A stretch of 64,000 nt of DNA from JAKAGZ01 sp963772675 (GTDB lineage Bacteria; Bacteroidota; Ignavibacteria; Ignavibacteriales; Ignavibacteriaceae). The stretch is from positions 1-64,000 of the forward strand of contig CAVYYF010000005.1 of assembly GCA_963772675.1 (NCBI GenBank), given 5' to 3'. The notes below the pieces were generated by a model. That model worked only from the letters and a program-made list of their open reading frames with translations. It searched no databases and had not been told where the DNA came from. The position numbers and the translations under genes were made by a program. Positions 55,359 to 64,000 of this stretch are shown here, piece after piece; position 1 is the stretch's first letter, and the number at the start of each line of letters is the position of its first letter.

Positions 55359-57287
55359 CTAAATGTCAAGTGCGCTTTCAAGTTTCTCAACAAACAGTTC
55401 ATGTTCTATAGGCTTCTCTAAAATCGCCAGAACATTCAGGTTATTATAAGAATTCCTAAGTGGGTCAGATAATACCCCTGTTGCTAGTATAATTGGAATG
55501 GAAAAATTTTTCTCTTCCCGTCTGATAGCTTCAATTAATTGTACACCATTCATCAATGGCATTTCATTTTCTGTTACTACAAGAGAAGGAAGCTTGTCAA
55601 GAACTATATTCATTGCCTCATACCCGTTTGACACACTGATAATCTTATAGCTAGGAAAAATTTCTTTTATTAATTTTTCATAAAGTTTTTTATCATTTTC
55701 ATTATTGTCAACCAATAAAATAATATTGGCAGATCGTGGAATCGTAAAATGAAATTCACTACCCTTTTCGTATTCTGAGTAAAACCAGATATTACCCTTA
55801 TGTTTTTCTACAATTTCTTTCACTAATGAAAGTCCAAGTCCTGTTCCCTTTTCTCCTTTTGTTCCTTCTGTTGAAAACATTTCCTCAAACTTAAAGAGTT
55901 TTGTTTTGTTCTCCTCGGTTATTCCGATTCCTTCATCTTTTATAACAAACTCAATAAATTCATCATTGAATATATCCGCTTTTATTTCAATCTTCTTTTC
56001 GGTAGCCGAAAACTTAATTGAATTGCTTAATAAATTACTAACAATCTGAATTAATAATTTCTCGTCTGCCTGCACATAAATTTTATCGTTTACATTTACT
56101 TTAATATCAATGCTTTTTCTTATTGTATTGCCGGTTAAAGATGAAACACAATTAAACACAATAGATTGAGCATGCAGTCTCTGTGGTTCAAATCTTATAC
56201 GGCCGGTCTGTAAACGTGACCAATCTAATAAATAATTAATAAGCTGAAGCTGATTTTGGGAAGATTCGTGAATGTATAATAAATATTCTAATCTTTCCTT
56301 CTGTGATAACTCATCCTCGTTTATTAAGATTTCAGCAAAGCCCAAAATACTTGTAAAAGGCGCTCTTAAGTCGTGTGAAAGCACCGATATGAACTTATCC
56401 TTCGATGCATTTTGCTTTTTTAGGTTTTCAATTGTTTTTATCAAGGCCTCATCCGCTTTCATAAGATCCGTTACATCAGATATTACTCCTGTTGCCTTTT
56501 TCGGTTTCCCCGATTTATTTCTTTCTACAACCATGACTTCTTTCACCCATATGATTGTTTTATTTTTTTTTTCTATTCTATAAATCATCCTTATATTTTC
56601 CTGCTCCTGGGCAGAGACAAAATCATTGTAAGACTTTATAACTGCTGGGTAGTCTTCCTCATATACAATAGATAAAATTCCTTCCGGCCTTCTTTTTATT
56701 TCAGTTTGAGAATATCCTGTAATTGTACTTAAGTTATTAGAATAAATAGACGATCTGTCTTTCAAGCCGGAAGTGGAAAACCAGGTAAATTCACCGGTAG
56801 TATCCCTTATCAGTTCTTTCCCCTCCAATTGATGAATGTTATTCACTGTATGGTTCAACACCAAATAAAACCTGCGGCCTGAGTGTTTATCAACAAACGA
56901 TGACCACCTGCTTAATACGGGTATTGTTTTATTTTTCGAATATTCAAGTGTAAAGCTAAAAGAGGAGTACTTTTGGGAGGATACTTCTTTTAATATTCTC
57001 TCTTTATCAAAATCAGAAAGGATAAAAAGAAAGAAACTTTTATCAATAAATATTTTTTTGTTACATTTAAGATGACGCGCGGGATTACCGCATGTAATAA
57101 TTTTACCGTCTGAGTCTGTGATCAAAGATAAATCGCTTAAGGCGTCCAGTTGTTTCACAAGTGAAGCTAATTCGGCAGGATAGGAATTACTTAATTTTGG
57201 AACGGCTTTTTTTACCGCTTTTGTTTTAAACTTTAGTACCGGCTTTTTTTTCTTTTTAGCTAAAAGGGCACTCGCTTTTTTTGCCAT
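55359..57287 (-). CDS. PAS-PAS histidine kinase with degenerate receiver
   Basis: A 642-residue protein without membrane segments. It opens with a Lys-rich tail (AKKKKKPVLKFKTKAVKKAV), then two PAS domains (about 45-150 and 165-280), DHp with His305 in LSHDLRAPF, and an HATPase domain with EGIGITEENKTKLF and GEKGTGLGLSL. The C-terminal receiver at about 520-640 keeps the switch Thr and the Lys of LEKPI, but the phosphoacceptor Asp is Glu573 (VTENEMPLMNG) and the acidic pair is weakened (VDNNEND). It may be locked in an active-like state or serve only for binding. It is a single gene; the cognate partner is not adjacent. Confidence 0.88.
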   Translation of the reverse strand: MAKKASALLAKKKKKPVLKFKTKAVKKAVPKLSNSYPAELASLVKQLDALSDLSLITDSDGKIITCGNPARHLKCNKKIFIDKSFFLFILSDFDKERILKEVSSQKYSSFSFTLEYSKNKTIPVLSRWSSFVDKHSGRRFYLVLNHTVNNIHQLEGKELIRDTTGEFTWFSTSGLKDRSSIYSNNLSTITGYSQTEIKRRPEGILSIVYEEDYPAVIKSYNDFVSAQEQENIRMIYRIEKKNKTIIWVKEVMVVERNKSGKPKKATGVISDVTDLMKADEALIKTIENLKKQNASKDKFISVLSHDLRAPFTSILGFAEILINEDELSQKERLEYLLYIHESSQNQLQLINYLLDWSRLQTGRIRFEPQRLHAQSIVFNCVSSLTGNTIRKSIDIKVNVNDKIYVQADEKLLIQIVSNLLSNSIKFSATEKKIEIKADIFNDEFIEFVIKDEGIGITEENKTKLFKFEEMFSTEGTKGEKGTGLGLSLVKEIVEKHKGNIWFYSEYEKGSEFHFTIPRSANIILLVDNNENDKKLYEKLIKEIFPSYKIISVSNGYEAMNIVLDKLPSLVVTENEMPLMNGVQLIEAIRREEKNFSIPIILATGVLSDPLRNSYNNLNVLAILEKPIEHELFVEKLESALDI

Positions 57288-57439
57288 AGACTTAAGTGGG
57301 AGATTTTTAATTGCTTAATGTTATTATATATACTTTTTTAATAGACTATTTCTACATTTCATCCCGCAAAACTAATAACTGATGTCGTTTAACACGGGAA
57401 ATCAAAATTAATCTTTATGTGTGGGTTAACATTACATTA

Positions 57440-57661
57440 TTATTTAGCAGGTACTCCATCCCTGTTAAACTTGATAACTTCAATTGGACAACTCCATATA
57501 CATTTTGCACAATTTGTACATCGTGGATCTATTATAAAAATCTCTGCTTCCTTCAGCTCAATTGCATCTTCTGGACAGACCCCAACGCAGCAACCGCAAA
57601 AGTCACATTTGTTAGGCAATATCTCGATCATTAGTTTGCCGGTCTTAGCTTGTCTGTACAT
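57440..57661 (-). CDS. 2[4Fe-4S] ferredoxin
   Basis: A 73-residue protein (or 63 from the internal ATG at 57631). Two complete cluster motifs are seen: CDFCGCCVGVCP and CTNCAKCIWSCP, the classic bacterial ferredoxin duplication with the Cys-Pro ending. It carries electrons at low potential in the cytosol. No oxidoreductase gene is adjacent, so the partner is unknown. The start is uncertain: neither ATG has a strong ribosome site. Confidence 0.85.
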   Translation of the reverse strand: MYRQAKTGKLMIEILPNKCDFCGCCVGVCPEDAIELKEAEIFIIDPRCTNCAKCIWSCPIEVIKFNRDGVPAK

Positions 57662-57777
57662 AAAATTTAGAGGAATCTTTCCCCTGCTTTATTAAGAATA
57701 TTGGTGAAAAAATTACTTATTAAGCTTTGAAGTTAGTTAAAGAATCTTTGAATTTAAAGTTCGGCATTTTGTAAGAA

Positions 57778-58116
57778 CTAATAGACAATTTCGTTTTTAT
57801 CATCTGTTGACCTGGGAGACCAATCAATTCCATCGCACGGCACATAATCTTTGGTCGGGTGTTTATCATGCTTCAAACAGAGAACTGCGGATTTATCAAA
57901 GTAATCACAGCTTGAGCACAAAGTATCTTCAATAATTTCTTTATTTCTTTCAGTAAAAAGCCTGTAATGAATTATTGCAGGGTGAATGATCGCTCCATAA
58001 AATGCTACCAGGCTCACTCCCCACCAAAGTTGGTAATTCAGATAACCCTTCAATATCCATATAAGGGGTATAACTATTGCTGTTCTTACAATTACCCAGA
58101 ATACCAATTCTCCCAA
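57778..58116 (-). CDS. Small membrane protein with Cys-rich tail
   Basis: A 112-residue protein. Two hydrophobic helices are seen (FWVIVRTAIVIPLIWIL and LWWGVSLVAFYGAIIHPAII), followed by a soluble tail with four Cys (TLCSSCDYF, AVLCLKHDKHP, YVPCDG). The Cys pattern CxxC-x9-C-x12-C, with His nearby, could bind a metal or an iron-sulfur cluster. No family is recognised. It lies about 115 bases upstream of the ferredoxin gene on the same strand, so the two may share a redox role; that is inference only. Confidence 0.6.
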   Translation of the reverse strand: MGELVFWVIVRTAIVIPLIWILKGYLNYQLWWGVSLVAFYGAIIHPAIIHYRLFTERNKEIIEDTLCSSCDYFDKSAVLCLKHDKHPTKDYVPCDGIDWSPRSTDDKNEIVY

Positions 58117-58306
58117 GTATGTAACCCTATCTTGTTAATTGAAAATAGAAACTATTAATTTTATGCTATATAAGAAAGGTATAAATAAGCATTAAAAATA
58201 ACCCGAATGTAGCTATTTACAAGGAATCTAAAAGCTTATTTTATAAATAATAATTATTATATTGATACATAAAATTTTACTTAGCTTTCACATATTTACG
58301 GGGCAT

Positions 58307-58332
58307 AAAAAAACCTCGTCAATGCGAGGTTT
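58307..58332 (-). terminator. Terminator downstream of tRNA-Lys
   Basis: Read on the minus strand, AAACCTCG-CATTGA-CGAGGTTT is a perfect 8-bp stem followed by a run of T. It ends the tRNA transcript 18 bases after the mature 3' end. Confidence 0.8.
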
Positions 58333-58350
58333 ATAATTGAATTATTTACG

Positions 58351-58422
58351 TGAGCGCGGGTGGTTTCGAACCACCGACCCTCTGCTTAAAAGGCAGATGC
58401 TCTACCCCTGAGCTACGCGCCC
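58351..58422 (-). tRNA. tRNA-Lys (TTT anticodon)
   Basis: A 72-nucleotide cloverleaf on the minus strand. Acceptor arms GGGCGCG and CGCGCTC pair with one G-U. D arm is GCTC-AGGGGTA-GAGC, anticodon arm is TCTGC-CTTTTAA-GCAGA with anticodon TTT, and T arm is GGTGG-TTCGAAA-CCACC. The discriminator base is A. CCA is not encoded. It stands alone with its own terminator. Confidence 0.95.
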
Positions 58423-58549
58423 TAAAAAAATGAGAGTATCTAATATAAGAATTCAAGATTTTTATTCCAAACTTTTTACTGCTGGTGAGACTAACTTCCC
58501 TGTAGTATTGGGCTATATAATAAAAAAAATAAAGTATTTTTATTGATAT

Positions 58550-59914
58550 ATGATAAAAAACGCTAAGGTTCTAGTTTGTGACGATGACGAAACTCTATGT
58601 TATCTTCTGAAGGAACAGCTTTTAGAAGAAGGTTTTGTTGTTGATACTGTTTATGATGGAGGCCTCGCGATTGATGCTATTAAGGGTAAAAATTACGATC
58701 TGCTTCTTCTTGACCTTAATATGGGAGAGATTTCAGGTGAGGATGTTTTAAAATTTGTTAATGATTATAGCTCATCACTGCAGGTAATCGTCTTGACTGC
58801 GCAATCTGATGTTAAAAAGGCAATTGAATGTATAAAAATAGGAGCCTACGATTTTATAAGCAAACCATATAACTTCGATGAATTACTTATAACTATTAAC
58901 CGTGCTCTTGAGCACAAAGAACTTCTTGTAAAAACCACAATCCTTGCAAGCCAGGCGCATAAAAATCTATCAAACTCCATTATTGGCGAAAGTCCCGAAC
59001 TTCAGAAAATTATTAATCTGGCAAACAAATCTGCTCAGTCGGATTCTAATATTCTGGTTGAAGGAGAAACCGGAACCGGAAAAGAATTATTCGCTGACTA
59101 TATTCATAGACACTCTGCAAGAAATGATAAACCATTTGTTGTAATTAATTGTGCTTCTCTCCCCGACCAACTAATTGAGAGTGAACTATTTGGTCATGAG
59201 AAAGGAGCTTTTACAGACGCGAAAGCAACAAAGCAAGGTCTGGTTGAAATAGCTCATGGTGGAACTCTATTTCTGGATGAAATCGGTGAATTAAGCCTAA
59301 CTCTTCAGCCAAAACTTTTGCGCTTCTTAGAAAATGGAGAATATAGAAGAATTGGCGGTGTTACCAACTTAACATCAAATGTAAGAGTTATTGGAGCAAC
59401 CAATAGAAATTTACTTGAAGAAGCAGATAATAAAAACTTCAGACGTGATTTACTTTTCAGATTAAATGTGATTACCTTAACTATCCCCCCGATGAGGGAT
59501 AGAAAGGGAGATATTCTTTTATTAGCAAAACATTTTTTAGAAGTAAAGTCGCCAATAAGATCACCCAAAAAACTATCTCCCGAAGCTGAGGAAGCTCTCT
59601 TGGGCTACAACTTTCCAGGTAACGTTAGAGAACTTGACCACATTATAGAAAGAGCTTTAATCTTTGCAGAAGGAGAAATCATTCATGCCGAAGATCTTAA
59701 CCTGCCTTCTGATATAACTGAAAAAATTCCAGTATCAGAAGATCATGCCTCTCAACCAGAACACGTATTGAGCATGGACGAAGTTGAAAAAAAACATATT
59801 GCTCATGCTTTGAAATTAAATAAATGGGACAGAACACAAACTGCCAGTCAATTAGGTATTAGTCCCAAAACCCTTTATACAAAAATTAAAAAATACCAGA
59901 TTAAGCAAGAATAA
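58550..59914 (+). CDS. NtrC-family sigma54-dependent response regulator
   Basis: A 454-residue protein. The receiver (1-120) has Asp55 in LLLDLNMGE and Lys in SKPYN. The AAA+ domain has Walker A GETGTGKE at about 173 and GGTLFLDEIGEL, with the arginine finger region FRRDLLFRLNV. The sigma54-contact loop reads GAFTDA (219-224) instead of GAFTGA. A Fis-type helix-turn-helix closes it (TQTASQLGISPKTLYTKIKK). It activates sigma54 promoters when phosphorylated. The hybrid kinase two bases downstream is the expected partner. A sigma54-like site lies at 47460. Confidence 0.92.
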   Translation: MIKNAKVLVCDDDETLCYLLKEQLLEEGFVVDTVYDGGLAIDAIKGKNYDLLLLDLNMGEISGEDVLKFVNDYSSSLQVIVLTAQSDVKKAIECIKIGAYDFISKPYNFDELLITINRALEHKELLVKTTILASQAHKNLSNSIIGESPELQKIINLANKSAQSDSNILVEGETGTGKELFADYIHRHSARNDKPFVVINCASLPDQLIESELFGHEKGAFTDAKATKQGLVEIAHGGTLFLDEIGELSLTLQPKLLRFLENGEYRRIGGVTNLTSNVRVIGATNRNLLEEADNKNFRRDLLFRLNVITLTIPPMRDRKGDILLLAKHFLEVKSPIRSPKKLSPEAEEALLGYNFPGNVRELDHIIERALIFAEGEIIHAEDLNLPSDITEKIPVSEDHASQPEHVLSMDEVEKKHIAHALKLNKWDRTQTASQLGISPKTLYTKIKKYQIKQE

Positions 59915-59916
59915 TT

Positions 59917-61887
59917 ATGCTGGAAAAAATAGTTTCAAAATATAGATTAAAGAAACTATTACAGCCAGATTCTGGTACTTGTGCTATCGTCGACAAAAAC
60001 TGGAAATTAATCTGGTGCAGCAATAGTTTTGAGCATCTACTTAAAACAGGCCAGCTAAAGCAAAAAGACTTTCCGGGTTTATTAACCAACTCCGGGTTAA
60101 AAAAAATCAAAAATAACAAAACTAAAACGCTGAATCTAAAGCTGAAAAACAACGCTTTGCCAGTTTCTATAAAACTTCTTTCCTCACCAAAAAGAATCGA
60201 TGGGTTCTTGATTAAAGTAAAAACAATCGGCAGTAAAAAAAACAATAGTGCCACGTCTGTAAAAAGCGACTCTGAATTTGTACACGAACTTCAAAATATT
60301 CTTACACTCTTAATAAAAGAAAATTCATTGTCAAAACTTTCTAATGAAATTCTTAAAAAATGTGTTTCACTAAGTAAAAGTAACTATGCTATAATAGTCT
60401 ATAATCTTCAGGAAGACACTCAAAAATATGATTTTACCATATACGATCCGGATAATTATCTGCTAAATTTTGATGAATTAAAAAAAGATATTGGATCTAA
60501 TTTTTCGTTTCTCAACAAATGGCTTAGTGCGAATCAAAAATCTCTTAAGGGTAGCAAAACTCCAAACAATTTGGCATCTACTCTTTCCGGCTTATTAAAA
60601 TCAGAATCTATTTTACTTACTCCCTGTATATTTGATAACAAACACATAGCGACTATAATTGTTGGGAAAATAAGTGGTGAACACACAGGTTTCCAGATTA
60701 AAACCGTTGAGCAATTTGCGGCTCTTCTAAGTTTTTCTATCACAAGTTTCAGGGCTAGGGAACTAAACACTGCGCTTGAAACAAGACTTCTACAGTCACA
60801 GAAACTGGAGACTATTGGGAAACTTTCATCCGGTATGGCTCACGACTTCAGCAATTTGTTATCAAGTATTTTTGGAAGTGTTAACCTCTTAAGAAAAAGA
60901 ATCCCCGACAATGACAATATTATAAAATTGATTGATAATATTGAAAGCTGCTCTATCAGGGCAAGAGATTTAACGAAAGGTCTGCTTTCATTTGGTAAAC
61001 CCACACCTAAAAGAAAGGAATTAATTAATCCCAATCTTCTTCTAACAGAGATTTCAAAAGTTGTAAATCATACTTTCCCTAAAAATATTACCTTCGAAAG
61101 CAACATAGAAGACAAACTTTTTAATATACTTGGGAACGGTACTGAGATTTATCAAATTTTGCTAAACCTTTGTGTAAATGCTAAAGAATCAATTGAAAAA
61201 TCTGGTAAGATAATATTATCTGGTAAAAATATTGAGATTGATAAAAAAAACAATGTAAACTACCCTCTATTGCACGATGGCAAATATGTCTGGCTTTCCG
61301 TTAGTGACAGTGGTTCCGGCATATCAGAAGATAATTTATTGAAAATATTTGATCCTTACTTTTCAACTAAAATGAAAGAGAGCGGTTCAGGCCTTGGGCT
61401 TTATGTAACTTATGGAATTATAAAAGCTCATAATGGAGAAGTTGAAGTATCAAGCAAAGTTGGTAAGGGAACAACATTCGATGTTTTTATTCCTGCCTAT
61501 GAACCCACCGTGCAAAAAAATAGTGACAAAGAAAAAATAATTCTTCTTGCTGAAGACGAAGTTATGCTTAGTGATTTGCTGGCAGAGCTACTGGAGTCAG
61601 TCGGATATAATGTAATAAAGGTTTACAATGGCAATGAAGTTATCAAGCTTTTGACAGAAGAATTGAAAGTGAATATGGTTATTCTGGACTACAATATGCC
61701 AGGCCTCAATGGGTTGGAGTGTTCAGAAAAAATACGTAGCCTTAATATGGACATGCCTATAATTTTATCTTCCGGAAGTGTTTCTCTGAATAATGAGGTG
61801 AGATTACAAAAGAAAGGTATAACAGATTTTATTTCAAAGCCATATGAATTCGATACGTTGCTCGCTACAATTAAAAGGTTAATCTAG
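59917..61887 (+). CDS. Hybrid histidine kinase with C-terminal receiver
   Basis: A 656-residue cytosolic protein. The N-terminal 100 residues are PAS-like (GTCAIVDKNWKLIWCSNSFE), then a Ser/Lys-rich linker, then a GAF-like region at about 130-280. DHp carries His309 in GKLSSGMAHDFSNLLSS, the HATPase has DSGSGISEDNLLKIFDPYFS and GSGLGLYV, and a receiver ends the protein with Asp591 in VILDYNMPGLNG. This NtrB-like DHp and receiver layout fits a phosphorelay. It sits two bases after the NtrC-type gene and converges with a 4-base overlap on the next gene, from the opposite strand. Confidence 0.9.
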   Translation: MLEKIVSKYRLKKLLQPDSGTCAIVDKNWKLIWCSNSFEHLLKTGQLKQKDFPGLLTNSGLKKIKNNKTKTLNLKLKNNALPVSIKLLSSPKRIDGFLIKVKTIGSKKNNSATSVKSDSEFVHELQNILTLLIKENSLSKLSNEILKKCVSLSKSNYAIIVYNLQEDTQKYDFTIYDPDNYLLNFDELKKDIGSNFSFLNKWLSANQKSLKGSKTPNNLASTLSGLLKSESILLTPCIFDNKHIATIIVGKISGEHTGFQIKTVEQFAALLSFSITSFRARELNTALETRLLQSQKLETIGKLSSGMAHDFSNLLSSIFGSVNLLRKRIPDNDNIIKLIDNIESCSIRARDLTKGLLSFGKPTPKRKELINPNLLLTEISKVVNHTFPKNITFESNIEDKLFNILGNGTEIYQILLNLCVNAKESIEKSGKIILSGKNIEIDKKNNVNYPLLHDGKYVWLSVSDSGSGISEDNLLKIFDPYFSTKMKESGSGLGLYVTYGIIKAHNGEVEVSSKVGKGTTFDVFIPAYEPTVQKNSDKEKIILLAEDEVMLSDLLAELLESVGYNVIKVYNGNEVIKLLTEELKVNMVILDYNMPGLNGLECSEKIRSLNMDMPIILSSGSVSLNNEVRLQKKGITDFISKPYEFDTLLATIKRLI

Positions 61888-62561
61888 TTTTTTTTAGAAA
61901 CGTTTTCATCAACATCAATCATCTTAATATTCTTAGTGTAATCAGCCATCATTGGTTCTTTTATAGAATTCATGTTGTTCAACACATCATTTATTTCCTT
62001 AATCGCCAATTCAATGTAGCCCAATCTTTTAGTAAGAGCCTCTTTTGAAATTTCATTTTTAGCAAGCTCTCTTTTTATAGCAGCAGCTGAAAGATTCATT
62101 AAGGTTAACGGTTGTTTGATTTTATGATTAGCAGTTACTACCGTTGCAGTAAAAATGCTTTGTTTTTCTGCTTTGATCAACATCTTTTGGGCATCGGATA
62201 ACTTTAACGCTGAATTAACTCTGGCAAGCAATTCAATTTTATTGAATGGTTTTTTTATATAATCAAAAGCGCCTGCTTCAAGCCCTTCTCTGGTATCTTC
62301 AGCTCCTACCTTTGCAGTTACCAGAATTATTGGAATATTTTTTGTTGTTTGGTCTTTTACAAGTGTTTTACAAACCTCAATACCGGTTATCCCCGGCATC
62401 ATAACGTCCAGCAAAATTAGGTCTGGTAATTCATTTTTTGTTTTTTCAATACCGGTCTGTCCGTCATAAGCAGTAATTATTTGATACCCTTCATGTTCAA
62501 GGCGATCCTGAAGCATAAAAACATTTTCCGGTAGGTCATCTATTATTAATATTTTTTTCAC
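61884..62561 (-). CDS. Receiver joined to a DHp-like domain without ATPase
   Basis: A 225-residue protein. Residues 1-120 are a complete receiver (Asp8-Asp9, Asp52 in LLDVMMPG, Lys in KKPFN). Residues 130-205 look like a HisKA dimerisation helix with His146 in TANHKIKQPLTLMNLSA, comparable to H-E-I-K-N-P-L boxes, but no HATPase domain follows and the protein ends in a short tail. It could pass phosphate from receiver to His, like Spo0B, or be a truncated kinase. It overlaps the upstream hybrid kinase gene by 4 bases (ATGA), so both are translated together. Confidence 0.82.
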   Translation of the reverse strand: MKKILIIDDLPENVFMLQDRLEHEGYQIITAYDGQTGIEKTKNELPDLILLDVMMPGITGIEVCKTLVKDQTTKNIPIILVTAKVGAEDTREGLEAGAFDYIKKPFNKIELLARVNSALKLSDAQKMLIKAEKQSIFTATVVTANHKIKQPLTLMNLSAAAIKRELAKNEISKEALTKRLGYIELAIKEINDVLNNMNSIKEPMMADYTKNIKMIDVDENVSKKN

Positions 62562-64000
62562 GTCTTGCTTGTCTTAAGTTTAGAGAACAACTTTTTGATC
62601 TTAAAAGACATCACCGTAGAATTAACAGGTTTCTGAATATAATCGTCAAAACCATGTTTGAGAATAATTTCCTTGTCTTCCGACATTGCTTTGGCAGTTA
62701 CTGCAAACACCGGTATTTGCGACCACCTAGGAGTAGCTCTTATTTTTTTGATAGCCTGAAAACCATCCATCTCTGGCATCATAATATCCATTAATATCAA
62801 ATCAGGGGTTTTTTCTTCCAAAATACTTAATGCTTCCAATCCATTTTTGGCAAGGATGGTTTTGCACCCGCACGATTCAACAATTTCATTAATAGTAAAC
62901 AGGGTATCGGGATCATCATCAACGATTAGTGTTTCACCGAGGCAGATTTTTCCCTCGCCTGACCCTTCAACCGGGTGAGTTATTTTTATTTCATCATTGC
63001 TTTTTTCATGAGTTGCTTTTTTCACACTACCGAAGCTTTCCTGTATTCTTAATCGATCACGAACAATCTTTAAGACATCCAGCGGATGCCCCATCGACTT
63101 TATTGTAATTTCTTCAACTATTGATTGAAGGGAATTTCTTTCATCATCTGTTAAATCTTTTGCTGTACTGATGATTATAGGGATGTGTTTTGTCTCCGGA
63201 TTTGATTTTAATCTATGAGATAAAGTAATTCCATCTACCTTAGGCATGATCAGGTCCAATATCACCAAATCAGGCTGTGATTCCAAAATTTTACTGAAAG
63301 CAAGCTCACTATCTTTTATATAATCTATTCTTATATTTTCGCCTCTAAACGCTCTCTTAAATTTATCAAATTCCATTTCATCGTCATCCACAATAACAAT
63401 TTTTTCAACGGGTTTTTTTGAAAAATTCTCTAGATGACCAAAAACTTCACGTAATTTATCGTTCGTAATCGGTTTTACAAAATACTCAAACGCACCAAGC
63501 CCATAACCCAGATTTTTATTTGCCATAATTGAGATAAGTACAACAGGTATATCTTTCGTTTCAGGATTCCCTTTCAATTCTCTAAGAACTGACCAACCAT
63601 CCTTATGAGGCAACAAAACATCAAGAGTGATTGCGAATGGATGAATCTCAGTCGCTTTTTTCAGCCCTTTTTCTCCATCTTCAGCATAAACAACCCCGTA
63701 CCCCTTTGAAACGAGATACTGACCAATTGTTATACGAACATCCGGATCTTTATCTATAACAAGTATTGTGTTTTGCTTTTTCTGAAGCAATTGATTTTGT
63801 TCAATTTCCGAGCTTTCTTCAATACTTGCTTCCGAAACAAATACCATTGGAAGAGTAAAGGAAAATGTTGAGCCTTGCCCCATCACACTCATAACCGTAA
63901 TGTTTCCTTTAAGCAAGTCTGCTATTTTTTTACATATAGCAAGCCCTAAACCTGTTCCTCCGAATTTTCGCGTAGTAGTTCCATCAGCCTGCCTGAATTC
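62558..64000 (-). CDS. Hybrid histidine kinase with three receivers, 5' partial
   Basis: The frame is open to the right edge; the first 28 codons visible end an HATPase domain (FGGTGLGLAICKKIADL). Three receiver domains follow: the first with ITLDVLLPHKDG and a Ser in place of the switch Thr (LISIMA), the second with VILDLIMPKVDG, and the third with LILMDIMMPEMDG and Lys in QKPVN. The second lacks a clear Lys-Pro switch. At least 480 residues are visible. The partner with overlapping start (receiver-DHp) is the likely relay acceptor. Sensor domains lie outside the window. Confidence 0.87.
   Translation of the reverse strand, partial: EFRQADGTTTRKFGGTGLGLAICKKIADLLKGNITVMSVMGQGSTFSFTLPMVFVSEASIEESSEIEQNQLLQKKQNTILVIDKDPDVRITIGQYLVSKGYGVVYAEDGEKGLKKATEIHPFAITLDVLLPHKDGWSVLRELKGNPETKDIPVVLISIMANKNLGYGLGAFEYFVKPITNDKLREVFGHLENFSKKPVEKIVIVDDDEMEFDKFKRAFRGENIRIDYIKDSELAFSKILESQPDLVILDLIMPKVDGITLSHRLKSNPETKHIPIIISTAKDLTDDERNSLQSIVEEITIKSMGHPLDVLKIVRDRLRIQESFGSVKKATHEKSNDEIKITHPVEGSGEGKICLGETLIVDDDPDTLFTINEIVESCGCKTILAKNGLEALSILEEKTPDLILMDIMMPEMDGFQAIKKIRATPRWSQIPVFAVTAKAMSEDKEIILKHGFDDYIQKPVNSTVMSFKIKKLFSKLKTSKT

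Overview
The window is AT-rich bacterial chromosome. Gene content points to the Bacteroidota/Chlorobi branch, most likely an Ignavibacteria-type organism: DUF6090 proteins, histidine kinases with Reg_prop beta-propeller and TPR sensors, a DUF5686/CarboxypepD outer-membrane protein, a DUF4922-SpoIID-glycosyltransferase cluster and a UpxY-like NusG paralogue. This placement is inference from protein families. There are no rRNA genes, CRISPR arrays, transposases or phage genes, and one tRNA.

Layout. (1) 1-20.1 kb, plus strand: two DUF6090 membrane proteins, then five tandem sensor histidine kinases (HK-A to HK-E). Their sensor halves differ (an array of about 185-residue modules, beta-propellers, TPRs) but their HisKA-HATPase halves are nearly the same. 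A lone CheY-like receiver and a receiver-PP2C (RsbU-like) phosphatase follow. Gaps inside the run are a few to about 90 bases, so it reads as one sensory operon. (2) 20.1-23.7 kb: a palindromic intergenic repeat, a TauE/SafE permease, a DUF1028 protein, an AI-2E family membrane protein and a small membrane protein. (3) 23.7-28.7 kb, minus strand: SpoIID/LytB, GT4, GT2 and a DUF4922 HIT-like protein in one tightly coupled operon. (4) 28.8-37.5 kb: arginase, 5-formyl-THF cyclo-ligase, an ECF sigma/anti-sigma pair, alaS, radA and an RRM RNA-binding protein. (5) 37.5-47.3 kb: DUF5686 outer-membrane protein, a paired M16 protease, HAD phosphatase, ABC-F ATPase and ychF. (6) 47.3-49.1 kb: two micro-ORFs behind a sigma54-like site, then arsR-arsM with a clear operator. 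(7) 49.1-55.3 kb: transaldolase and rpiB, a GlsB-type protein, MarR, sirtuin, YhaM-like nuclease, NusG paralogue and UDP-glucose dehydrogenase. (8) 55.3-64 kb: a second signalling cluster with a PAS kinase carrying a degenerate receiver, ferredoxin, tRNA-Lys, an NtrC-type regulator with a hybrid kinase, a receiver-DHp protein, and a hybrid kinase with at least three receivers that runs off the right edge.

Sequence quality. Six open reading frames' worth of breaks are each repaired by one inserted or deleted base: one in the first DUF6090-like gene, one each in HK-A, HK-C and HK-D, and two in the essential gene alaS. A seventh possible case lies in a remnant at 14484. Consensus errors are the simplest explanation, so these genes are described as single reading frames with the break noted. 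Once the micro-ORFs and the tRNA are counted, no gene-free stretch exceeds about 300 bases. The longest, 44293-44567 and 58117-58350, hold little beyond the terminators listed.
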